Of a DNA stretch of 64,000 bases, positions 56,242-64,000 are shown piece after piece. The notes under the pieces were generated by a model. It worked only from the letters and a program-made list of their open reading frames with translations, was not told the DNA's origin and searched no databases. The stretch's first letter is position 1; every line of letters starts with the position of its first letter. The stretch is from Oscarella lobularis (lineage: Eukaryota > Porifera > Homoscleromorpha > Homosclerophorida > Oscarellidae). The stretch is taken from NCBI RefSeq assembly GCF_947507565.1, contig NC_089187.1, forward strand, positions 1,240,001 to 1,304,000. Reading direction: 5' to 3'. Both the position numbers and the translations under genes were made by a program.

Positions 56242-57605
56242 CAGTAGAACCTCTCATAGCGGACACTCTTTTTAGCGGACACCTCGCTATAACGGACAAC
56301 ATTCGTCGCACGAATTGACTCTTCTTACTTTTTCGTACAAATTTGACCTCTCTTTAACGGACACTCTAAATTCCGTATAGCGGACACATTTGTACTCCGA
56401 AAAAGCTTTACTCGAGTTTCTTGACCTCTTTGTTAAAGAAAAAACAAATTTTCTCAAAAGGGACACAAATATCTCTTATCACAAGGCAGGGACATTAATT
56501 ATGCAAGCCTTGAGGCTAGTTAAATCAAATTCTTCTGGCGACGTTCTTCTACTACAGACGCCACTCGCTGCAAGAATGCTGCCGGACCGTAGAGAGACTA
56601 GGTGCAGGGAATCTCAAGCCCATACCCTCCTCCTCGATTAACTCGGCTGCCTGTAATTATAACCGTTCCTGTATTAAATGCTCGCCTTAGAAAATGAGAA
56701 AACAGGGGAGCTACGTTGAATGGCACATGACCAACAACGGAACCGTCTCTGACGATGGCCACTGCGTTTCGGTCCTTTTCGTTTAGAGGATCTCTTTGCA
56801 ATAGGAGGACGTCTCCAACTTGAGGACTCCAATCTTCTTTATAGATGTGATATCCTCTCACGAAAGATGGTATTTCGATGTAGCTAGTGTCCGGCAGAGT
56901 ACCAGGCTGGCTAGCCATCTTTGAAGCTCACGGCCCTCTTTAGCGTGCGCGGCTTTTGCACGTGTTTCGCGCAAGAGAAAACGATGTCTCGCCCGACATT
57001 GCCAACAAGAAAGAGAAAACATCTTACGCTCAAAACGAAGATTGAAGTCATCAAAGCGGCAGAGAGCGATCCTCGTCTCACTCTGAGAGCATTGGCAGAG
57101 CGGTTTGACTGCAGCAAGACCCAAATTGGAACAACGCTGAAAAAGAAAGAGCAGTACCTAGAGCAATATGAAAGCAACCTTTCAAGTACAGCAATCCAAC
57201 TCCGACAAAAGGCTCGAAAGTCAAAATTCGAAGAGGTCAACGATCGATCGTACGACTGGTATGTTATGGCTTCGTCAAAGAATATTTATCCCGGAGGGCC
57301 GCAGTTGATAGAAAAAGCCAAGGAGATTGCTGAACGCTTGGGTATCAATGACTTTCGGGGGCTTCAGAAGTGGAAAACAAGGCTTAACCTTAGGCAGGTC
57401 ACGATTTGTGGTGAATCTGGGACTGTTCGGGGAGACACCGTTCAGTCTTGGAAAGAGAGGCTCCTGGAACTCCAGACAGGCCACAGCGCAAGAGACCTCT
57501 ACAATTTTGACGAGACAGGCTGTTTCTGGAAGGCTCTGCCCGACAAGGGCTTTGCGAGACGAGGAGAGAAATGCCGTGGAGGTAAACAGAAGAGCGCCAA
57601 GGTGA
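56242..57605 (+). mobile_element. Tigger/pogo element carrying a HIRAN gene, 3' truncated
   Basis: The left end CAGTAGAACCTCTCATAGCG after TA, with repeated 'AGCGGACAC' motifs to about 56400, is typical of pogo/Tigger ends. It contains two divergent genes. The right end is not found: the transposase frame turns into unrelated sequence near 57605. Confidence 0.75.
56598..56918 (-). CDS. HIRAN-domain protein inside the Tigger
   Basis: A 106-residue minus-strand frame, open from ATG 56918 to the stop near 56598. It reads IEIPSFVRGYHIYKEDWSPQ, VGDVLLLQRDPLNEKDRNAV, VVGHVPFNVAPLFSHFLRRA and RVNRGGGYGLEIPCT, a complete HIRAN-type domain with the DP..N..D.NAV and VGHVP motifs. HIRAN modules bind DNA 3' ends. 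The gene starts 65 bp from the transposase ATG (56984) on the opposite strand, so one promoter probably drives both. It is intact, whereas the transposase is truncated. A role in element mobility or a host repair function is open. Confidence 0.75.
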   Translation of the reverse strand: MASQPGTLPDTSYIEIPSFVRGYHIYKEDWSPQVGDVLLLQRDPLNEKDRNAVAIVRDGSVVGHVPFNVAPLFSHFLRRAFNTGTVIITGSRVNRGGGYGLEIPCT

Positions 57606-57682
57606 AGAATTTTTTCTGTGATTATATTGTACTTTGGATGGGAAGTGTTTTTACGTGGGTGATCGCAATCGGGTGCAATTAG
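56984..57682 (+). pseudogene. Tigger transposase, truncated in the DDE core
   Basis: I choose the ATG at 56984 (MSRPTLPTRKRKHLTLKTKI) over the in-frame one at 56921 because the CENP-B-type HTH begins there. It continues with ALAERFDCSKTQIGTTLKKK, the second HTH around INDFRGLQKWKTRLNLRQ and the first catalytic Asp in LYNFDETGCFWKALPDKGFA. After GGKQKSAK (about 57602) the sequence is foreign to the family: no second or third Asp box follows before the stop at 57680. A GGTGAAG there could be a donor, but no following exon is visible. Confidence 0.85.
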
Positions 57683-58030
57683 TCGGCGATCCGAAAGCCG
57701 AACGGGGATCCGAGGCGAAACGCCAGCGCGCATCGCAGCGAACTTTCATCTGAGTTGTGTGGCGAGTTTACGGCCATATGACCTCGAAACAAAGGAAGTT
57801 GACGCGCAAAAACTGCTCGATGGATAGTAAACAAATTACGAAGCGATCGTCATCATCATAAATTAACTAGCGCGCTTCATCATTCTCTATTTACGGCTCT
57901 GAGTCAGAATGTTCATACGAATCTGCGTTCATTGGTCCAGAGTGGTCTCGTGATCCATTAATTAATAGGTTTTCAAAAAAACGCCTCTTTTTTAAAACTG
58001 CTTTCAGTGTGTTTAGTGGGGTTTAACCTT
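57683..58030. other. No recognisable gene
   Basis: Spacer between the truncated Tigger and the right arm. TTTCAG at 58000-58005 followed by an open frame into the arm may be a splice acceptor of the gene tail also seen at the left arm. Confidence 0.4.
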
Positions 58031-59230
58031 AACCCAACGTCGCGGATGTCCTCGTGGATGAGAAAGTTGCCAAGCCTCGAAAACAAGCTCGTTACCAAGA
58101 AGAAGAAGACTCGGAAGAAGAAGAAGACTCGGAAAAAGAAGAAGAGCGGAAAAAAGGTGACTAAAACTTCGGTTTATTTGTGAAATTCTGACATTTCTCT
58201 TTAGCTGAAGAAAATCTAAAAAAGGTAGTACTGAAACTTTTTGTGTATTTTGTATCATTATCTGTTGCTGATGCTCTGTTTTCTAATAGGTTTTTGTTTC
58301 TAATGATGTTGGATTCTGATGTTTGAAGTTCTTTTTCAATGTCTTTCGTGCCTGAATGTTTTTCGAATTTTGAATTCAATCTATTTGGGTAGAGAGTATC
58401 TGAAGTATTTATCCATTTTGTTTCTGTTTTTAGTAGGTCTTTTGTGACTTGTTGGATGTCAGAGAATAGCTGCGAATGATCGATTAGAGAAGCGTTCGAA
58501 CGATGAGGGACGTGGAGAAACGAGTCGCGACAAAGATTTCGTCAAACTTGAAGCGAAAACGATTTTCGCTACGATGCGAAACGAATCCGAGCGATTCGAA
58601 CGAGGTACGACGGCCGATTCGACGACGCGCGATGCGTATTAGCGGCGAATTCGAGTTCGTTGAATGAAAAAGCGATCGAAGGCGAGACGATGCGAATAAC
58701 GACTTTCGCGGCGATGCGATGCGCTTCGGAACGATAGAACTGGATGCGAAGACGGATTCGACGACGCGCGATGCGTATGAGCGGCGAATTCGAGTTCGAT
58801 GAATGGAAAGGCGGTCGAAGACGCGACGAGACAAAAAGTAATGCAGACGGCTTTATTTCAGTTGGCGACCGGTTTCGGACGTAGTGTCCTTCTTCAGGCT
58901 GTAAAAAAAGCGAAGAAAAAAAGGCAAAGGAATGGAAAGAGTGACAACAAAAAAGAAAAAAGAGAATGTTCTATCAATATGGCGGCCTTTATAAGAGCAC
59001 GCGGTTGGGCACAGCTGCTGGAGAGTACTGGAACAGTCCAAATATCGCTATCAAGGCGGAGTTAGCGACGAACGACGTATCGAAGATATAAATAGACGGC
59101 CACGATAACGTGGAAAAGTTAATATGATATGACGATTATCCGTGACGAATGGCAAAGTGCGCATGCTACGTGCGCACGGAGTGACGTCTTATCGATGACG
59201 CGTATCGCGCGCGTTGCGGACTTCTCGAAA

Positions 59231-60479
59231 CGCTGTGGCTAGAGTCACGGTACCGTGACTCAAGTCTCACGGCTTGGAGTCACGGTAATCTACCGTGCGC
59301 TATATTACGTCATAGTAAATTTGCCGAGCCGCTGCCGAGCACTCTCCTAAGTCCGAGTCTTCGGAAAGCTGACAGCTTGAGCTAAGCGGGCAGCGTTTCC
59401 TGAGTACAGAAAACGACGGGACATCGACGGCCACGCTCTATAGAAGCCGTTTGTAAGCGAGCATGCGCAGTTAGTTCTTTCGAGAACTTAGCGAGTGACT
59501 GCATTTTCATGTTTTATTTTTTTATTTTTTTATTTATTGATCTCTTTTTATTTAGGGTTGTGACATCCTCTGCAGAACCATGTGCTACTCCTGGGTTCCT
59601 TCATAACACTCGCACAACGAAAGTGATACCAGTTAAAAGAACGACCTTTCCCGTTTCCTGAGAAAGTTCTTTCTGAACCATCTTCTTGTTGGCTTTCATA
59701 GCAAGCAATTTTGAAGCCGTCGCTTTTGCTTTAGTGTCTAGCGACCTTTGCGAAGGAAGATGACGAACGAGAGTCTATATGGAGATAATACTTAGTAAAA
59801 CAAACGACACAGAAAGTCACTTTACTTCAGATAGTTCATGGCTGTGCTCAGAGCAAAAACTCTTCACTTCAAGTGCAGAGCCATCTTTACTTGCTCGCAT
59901 ACTAAGGTGCGCCCGACAATCTTGTCTGAAAGTCCTACGACAGCATCACGTGAGATAGACATATCTTTGACAACCCGCACATGTTGACATACGAAGACGA
60001 CCGTATCCCTTTTTCTCTCGCTTTGAACGCCTGTCCGCCATGAATACAGCAATATTTTATTTCATAATATTTTAATGCCGGCGCCAACGGACGATCGACG
60101 CCGCGCTTGAACGCCGCTTTGATTGTTCTTGAATCGCGTATCCAAAATTCAATAAACTTCTTTCGCTTGTACTCTTCCAGTTTGGCTTCCAACTCCGCGA
60201 ACGACGCGAACTTTCCTACTGCAAAAAAACTCTCTATTTCGTCGCTTTCCGCCTTATTGCGATCGCCAGAGCCTCTCTCAGTCGACTCTTCGCTCATGTT
60301 TCGTTTTTACCGCCCGATCTCCCCGAAGACAAATCGACGTCACAACCAAGTGCGCTACACAGTGTTTTCCCATGAACGAATTCTATGACGCTACCCATGA
60401 CGTAATATAGCGCACGGTATATCACCGTGACTCCAAGACGTGAGACTTGAGTCACGGTACCGTGACTCTAGCCACAGCG
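59231..60479 (-). mobile_element. MULE-type element, 1249 bp, non-autonomous
   Basis: The ends CGCTGTGGCTAGAGTCACGG and its exact complement form inverted repeats of roughly 90 bp that also contain GGTACC-centred palindromes and an ACCGTGCGCTATATTACGTC block. It is flanked by TTCTCGAAA at 59222-59230 and 60480-60488; the left arm (about 8900) has one copy. Nine-base duplications and long TIRs are typical of Mutator-like elements. Confidence 0.9.
59610..60297 (-). pseudogene. N-terminal exons of a MULE (ZSWIM-like) transposase
   Basis: Minus-strand exon 1 starts at MSEESTERGSGDRNKAESDE (60297). It has FASFAELEAKLEEYKRKKFI, LKYYEIKYCCIHGGQAFKAR and EKGIRSSSYVNM, the FAR1/FLYWCH-like zinc region of animal MULEs (Cys-Cys-x-His). 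After a frameshift near 59980 it ends DGSALEVKSFCSEHSHELSE (about 59840) with a GT. Exon 2 follows (about 59775-59610) with TLVRHLPSQRSLDTKAKATA and MKANKKMVQKELSQETGKVV, as in ZSWIM-type proteins. The MULE catalytic domain and SWIM finger are absent, so the element is a deletion derivative. Confidence 0.75.
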
Positions 60480-61669
60480 TTCTCGAAAACGAGTCGAAAC
60501 GGCAGATTCGGACGATCCAAGGTGAGAATGACGTCGAAACGAGTAAAATAATGTCGAAAACACTTCGACTCTTCCATTTAGATTCTAGCGACGAGCCGCG
60601 ATCGGCGATGAATGCGAGAAACGTTTCGAAGAAGTGATCCGAAGCGATCCGAAGACGATAGAACGATATATTACGTTCCAAGACGTTGTAAGAACTTCGA
60701 TTAGACGAGGCGAATTCACGATGACGCTTCCGAACGACGAAAACTCGATATAACGACGTGAAAACCGGTAAAAACGATTCCGCTGTCGAATTCCGACTTG
60801 AACTAACGAAATAGGTGTTTTAAGAACGAAGACGACGTGTTTCGAAACGATATCCGAAGCGACGGGGCGTTTGCGAGTCGCAAAAAGGTGAAAAAGGTAT
60901 AGAAGGATGAAGAGGATGAACATTTCCTATTTATGATGCGGTTTCCTGTGCGAAGATGACGTATTTAGACTTCCGAAAGAAGGAGATTAAATTCCGAATG
61001 AAACATAATGTAGATAATTGAATAGGCTCCGCCTTGATTTCTCTTTTTAGATGCCAATTTGAATAGATGACTTGAGCAATAACGGATTGGAAAAAACTCT
61101 TCAAAATCGCTCATGAACAGTATACGCACCCCCAGTGTGTTTCTCAAAAAGAAGCCGGCCAAATTGCGCAACCCCACTTCTGTCCAAAATCTGGCGCTGC
61201 CGGTCTTGACGCTCTTGATTTTCACGCCAGGAAATTCGTCTGCCGTCTTTTCGTATAGTTTTGTCAACGGTGTTTTGGGGTTTTTAATTCTTTCAAAAAC
61301 ACATCAACTTGTGTCAAAAATAAAGGTCAACGTTTTACCTTTTCTTCAGCAAAGACATCGCCTGCAGTCTTGGCGACGCCGACAAAGGCACGTTGCTACT
61401 TAGGCCGCCACGTTCAACGAGTACTACAAAAGGCTCAAATATCAATCTAACGACAAATTACCGCCTACCGTCGAAGCGCTTCGATTGGACTACCTCTAAC
61501 AAAAAAGTCATTACATTGAAAGAAAAAAGATTGCTCCTTCTTACGCGTGGCCTTTTCTCCGGACTGACAAAGTTTGATTATCCCTGCATAAAAAATTAAA
61601 ATAAAATCTTTTAAATTTTCCATTTTGCTTCTCACCCATGCTCATCTCCATCTCTTTACATAGACTTTT

Positions 61670-62160
61670 TTAAGTACTAAATGTTGAACTGCTACAGAAT
61701 AATTTTTTGGGTTATTTGAATGCGAATTTTATTATCTTCTTTGCGAGATCTGCAATACACGGTAGCACATTACATTTTTCGTTTCTCAAGAGCCTCCAAC
61801 TGGAGGCGAAGGCAGTGTCGTTGCCGTCACATTTTTCCTGTAGCTTTTTAATTGGTGTAATGTCCCGAAATTGAATTCTAAAAATTAATTTTTCTGAATT
61901 TGCTTAAAATAACATTAAGTACTAAATGTTGAACTGCTACAGAATAATTTTTTTGGGTTATTCAAATGCGAATTTTATTATCTTCTTTGCGAGATCTGCA
62001 ATACACGGTAGCACATTACATTTTTCGTTTCTCAAGAGCCTCCAACTGGAGGCGAAGGCAGTGTCGTTGCCGTCACATTTTTCCTGTAGCTTTTTAATTG
62101 ATGTAATGTCCCGAAATTAAATTCTAAAAATTAATTTTTCTGAATTTGCTCAAAATAACA
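61670..62160. repeat. Tandem 246-bp duplication in the right arm
   Basis: Counterpart of 4265-4754, in reverse orientation. Two copies share AACATTAA...AAATGTTGAACTGCTAC spacing and the CCTCCAACTGGAGGCGAAGG palindrome. Confidence 0.9.
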
Positions 62161-62468
62161 TTAAAATGTATTACTTTTTATCGATTATAGCTATAATTTT
62201 TTTGTCTGAACATCGTGCCCGTTTCTTATAATTTTTTCTCACTTCTAGCTTAACGACTGCCAAATACAAACGCCAATCAACTTGACAGCGAAGATGGCAA
62301 GAATAACATTGTACCTTCAGCTGCTATGTGTAGCTGTTCAAGCAAACTTAAAGGTTTGTTTTGTAAAAAATAGGTAAAACTAATGAAATCATATTGTCTC
62401 CTTCTTACCTTTAGAAAAATTGCCCAACTCAATCACTAAAAGAAAAGTGATTAAAATTATATTATTAA

Positions 62469-63999
62469 CGAGCTGGCTACAAAGTGACTCTTACTTTGCC
62501 AATCATGGACGTAGTCCTCGGCGGCCAGGGCGACGTCGTCGGTGGTGGGGCCGTCAACGGTCGCGAGGGCGGCGGCAGCGGCGACGTCGTCGGTCAAGGC
62601 GGCAGTTCGTTCCTACGATGATGATGATTATGATGATGATAATCAAGTTTTAGTTATAGAGAGCGACGAATCATTCGTTCGTGCGCCATGCGCCTTCGAA
62701 CGTTTACCTGATCGCAAACAAGCGTCCATTTCTTCTCGTACGAATATTCGGCCATAGCCGTCGCTTTGTCTGCTGGCAAGTTCATCGTTTCCTGCAAACT
62801 GGCATTAACTAACGATCGACGAGACGTCGCTGACTATCTTTTCTTACGAGTATCTTAGTGACACGTATTCCGGTTAAGGCCCTGCAATGGGGTCTGTATT
62901 TCTGGAGTGCCAACGAGCACTTATATACCAGACTACATTCACGTGACCTAACTATTTTTTAACATGCATGTTCCCGAATGCGAATACGCCACACTTAGGG
63001 TTACACCAGGTAGGGAATAACAAAAGTAGACAGCAAGGACAAGCCCCCCCCCCCCCCCCCCCATCGCTAATGTTAGAGCCCAGGAGTTATCAATCCACTC
63101 ACGGTGCCAGTCGATAGCCGAGAACCCATACGTTACACGAGCGATCCAGTATCCAAACATGGTCATTGGAAAGCACCCGTCACATCGTCTAGAGTCCATA
63201 ATGAGTCCCTATTAGGTTTTCTCGACAGTTAACCGCCAGTTCCATGTTCAATTTTGAACAGAGGGAGCATAGTGGTAAAGTGTGACCTTGAACTTGACGG
63301 GGGATCAGTGCTGCCGCCAGTACTGGGTTCAAGGGTCAGGGTTTGCACGGGTTAGGACAGAAGAAGAAGAAAGTGAAAAGTCTGGCCTCCATTTTCACAT
63401 TTTTCGTGAGAGAAGAGGGTCCAAGACTTTTTGCCTCGATTTCTGTGCCCGTGTGTCGTCTTGGCCATTAAGAATATCGTCCAAATGGTCGTCAAGACTA
63501 TATTAAATATCATCCTTTATAATTTGGGCGATTTTTTATTTATAGTCATTGTACGCATGCGCAACACGTGACAACGAACAAACCACTTCTATGGCTTCGC
63601 CCGCGCCGGAATCACATTCAAAAACACGACCGGGACTTTAAAACGTGAGTTTAAAGCATAGCGTGCGCGCATATCATGGCGAAGGTAAAAGTCGTTCCCC
63701 CTTCGCTTTGACCCCTCGGTTCACTCCTCCCTTCGTCTTTGGTTTGTTCGATGGTCAGCGTGAAACGATGGCGAAAAAGGAAGTTGAACTGGACGAGGTT
63801 TGTCTTTTGAAATGTTCTACCGGTTGGTCGGACGATTCTACCGGTTTTAGGATTCTATCGCTAGAAGATTTTACGGCTTAATTATCACGCGTGAAATGCT
63901 TGTGGAAGCTACCACACGGGTACGCGTGATTTACGCGCATACCGTATTCGCGCGAAGAGTGTACCTGCGGGAATAGAGCCCTGGTTTCGAATAGATCCC
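62469..63999. other. Right flank: gene-poor, with simple repeats
   Basis: A Gly-rich plus frame (62506-62620: DVVLGGQGDVVGGGAVNGRE) with GGC-type codons is probably a low-complexity tract. A (GAT)n tract follows at 62617-62640. A 38-codon frame at 63768-63881 (MAKKEVELDEVCLLKCSTGW) lies in a CpG-rich region and might start a gene beyond the window; I have no further support. Confidence 0.4.
63044..63062. repeat. Uninterrupted run of 19 C
   Basis: A mononucleotide C tract, on the other strand G19, capable of G-quadruplex or i-motif formation. Such long C runs are rare and length-unstable. Confidence 0.95.
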
Positions 64000-64000
64000 C

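Larger units (their letters stand above)
58031..62468 (-). repeat. Right arm of the ~3.2-kb inverted repeat pair
   Basis: Its minus strand matches the left arm (3957-10094). The inner edge TAACCCAACGTCGCGG mirrors 10079-10094, and the outer edge ATATTATTAA mirrors 3957 onward. It lacks the hAT insertion and shows the empty site near 60650. In place of that it has a MULE-like insertion at 59231-60479. Without the MULE and one 9-bp target copy it is about 3180 bp. Compared with the left arm it keeps two copies of a unit with GATTCGACGACGCGCGATGC (58617 and 58755), while the left arm has only one clear copy. At 58865-58895 (minus) it has the same CTGAAGA-hairpin-GAAAC motif with a changed loop. 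Confidence 0.9.

Noticed and set aside
62506-62620. Gly-rich secreted-like peptide
   Set aside because: Low-complexity GGC/GTC repeats with no start, signal peptide or exon partner.
1-64000. CRISPR array, prophage, operon or Polinton-type giant element
   Set aside because: No regularly spaced repeats with unique spacers, no phage or capsid genes, and no type B DNA polymerase or packaging ATPase motif in any frame I read.

Overview
This is nuclear DNA of a multicellular animal, most likely a marine invertebrate. A sponge or similar early-branching metazoan is plausible, but I cannot fix the species. The reasons are spliced genes with very short GT..AG introns (often 50-60 bp), receptor- and kinase-type gene pieces, and a very diverse set of eukaryotic transposons. 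There are no operons, no rRNA and no CRISPR. Most of the window is a graveyard of nested mobile elements with fragments of host-type genes between them.

Large-scale layout: two arms of about 3.2 kb, in inverted orientation, sit at 3957-10094 (left) and 58031-62468 (right) and enclose 48 kb. The left arm is interrupted by an apparently intact hAT transposon (5778-8747, 6-bp target duplication). The right arm is interrupted by a MULE-like element (59231-60479, 9-bp target duplication). With the insertions removed, the arms are about 3162 and 3180 bp. Outside the arms lie a decayed hAT (1640-2969) on the left and gene-poor DNA with a 19-base C run on the right.

Inside the arms, left to right: a decayed protein kinase (10.1-10.9 kb, minus); an unassigned transposon-like ORF (11-12.6 kb); a piggyBac gene with homopolymer frameshifts (13.1-15.5 kb); a deleted Merlin element with long terminal inverted repeats (15.54-16.35 kb); a Penelope-like remnant (16.9-17.4 kb); a Tc1-like fragment (18.2-18.8 kb); a complete but dead Tigger element (20.08-22.0 kb); an OTU protease exon (22.8-23.1 kb); an integrase-core (IS3EU-like) element with minisatellite-bearing ends (23.16-24.68 kb); a USP exon (25.05 kb); a CUE-HECT ubiquitin-ligase gene (25.1-27 kb, minus); a ZMYM-type hAT (28-29.3 kb); an 825-bp TA-flanked MITE (32.5-33.3 kb); the C-lobe of a HECT ligase (36-36.8 kb, plus); a second, nearly intact IS3EU-like gene (37-38.9 kb); a Ty3/gypsy remnant (40-40.8 kb); three overlapping DDE transposase remnants (41.3-43 kb); a HIRAN-domain ORF (43.2-43.7 kb); a cleanly spliced single-pass membrane protein gene (46.5-47.3 kb); an IS630/Tc1-like and a Merlin-like transposase (48.4-50.2 kb); a RecQ fragment (50.7-51.1 kb); a second gypsy remnant (51.1-52.2 kb); a Tigger with two visible lesions (53.25-55.02 kb); and a Tigger whose transposase shares a divergent promoter region with a HIRAN-domain gene (56.2-57.6 kb).

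Best leads: the inverted arms, dated relative to two clean insertions; the intact six-exon hAT gene (709 codons, all splice phases consistent); a HECT gene that looks cut in two by an inversion; and the HIRAN gene inside a Tigger element. Many lesions fall in homopolymer runs, so some 'pseudogenes' may be assembly errors. All family names are from motif recognition by eye; no database was searched.
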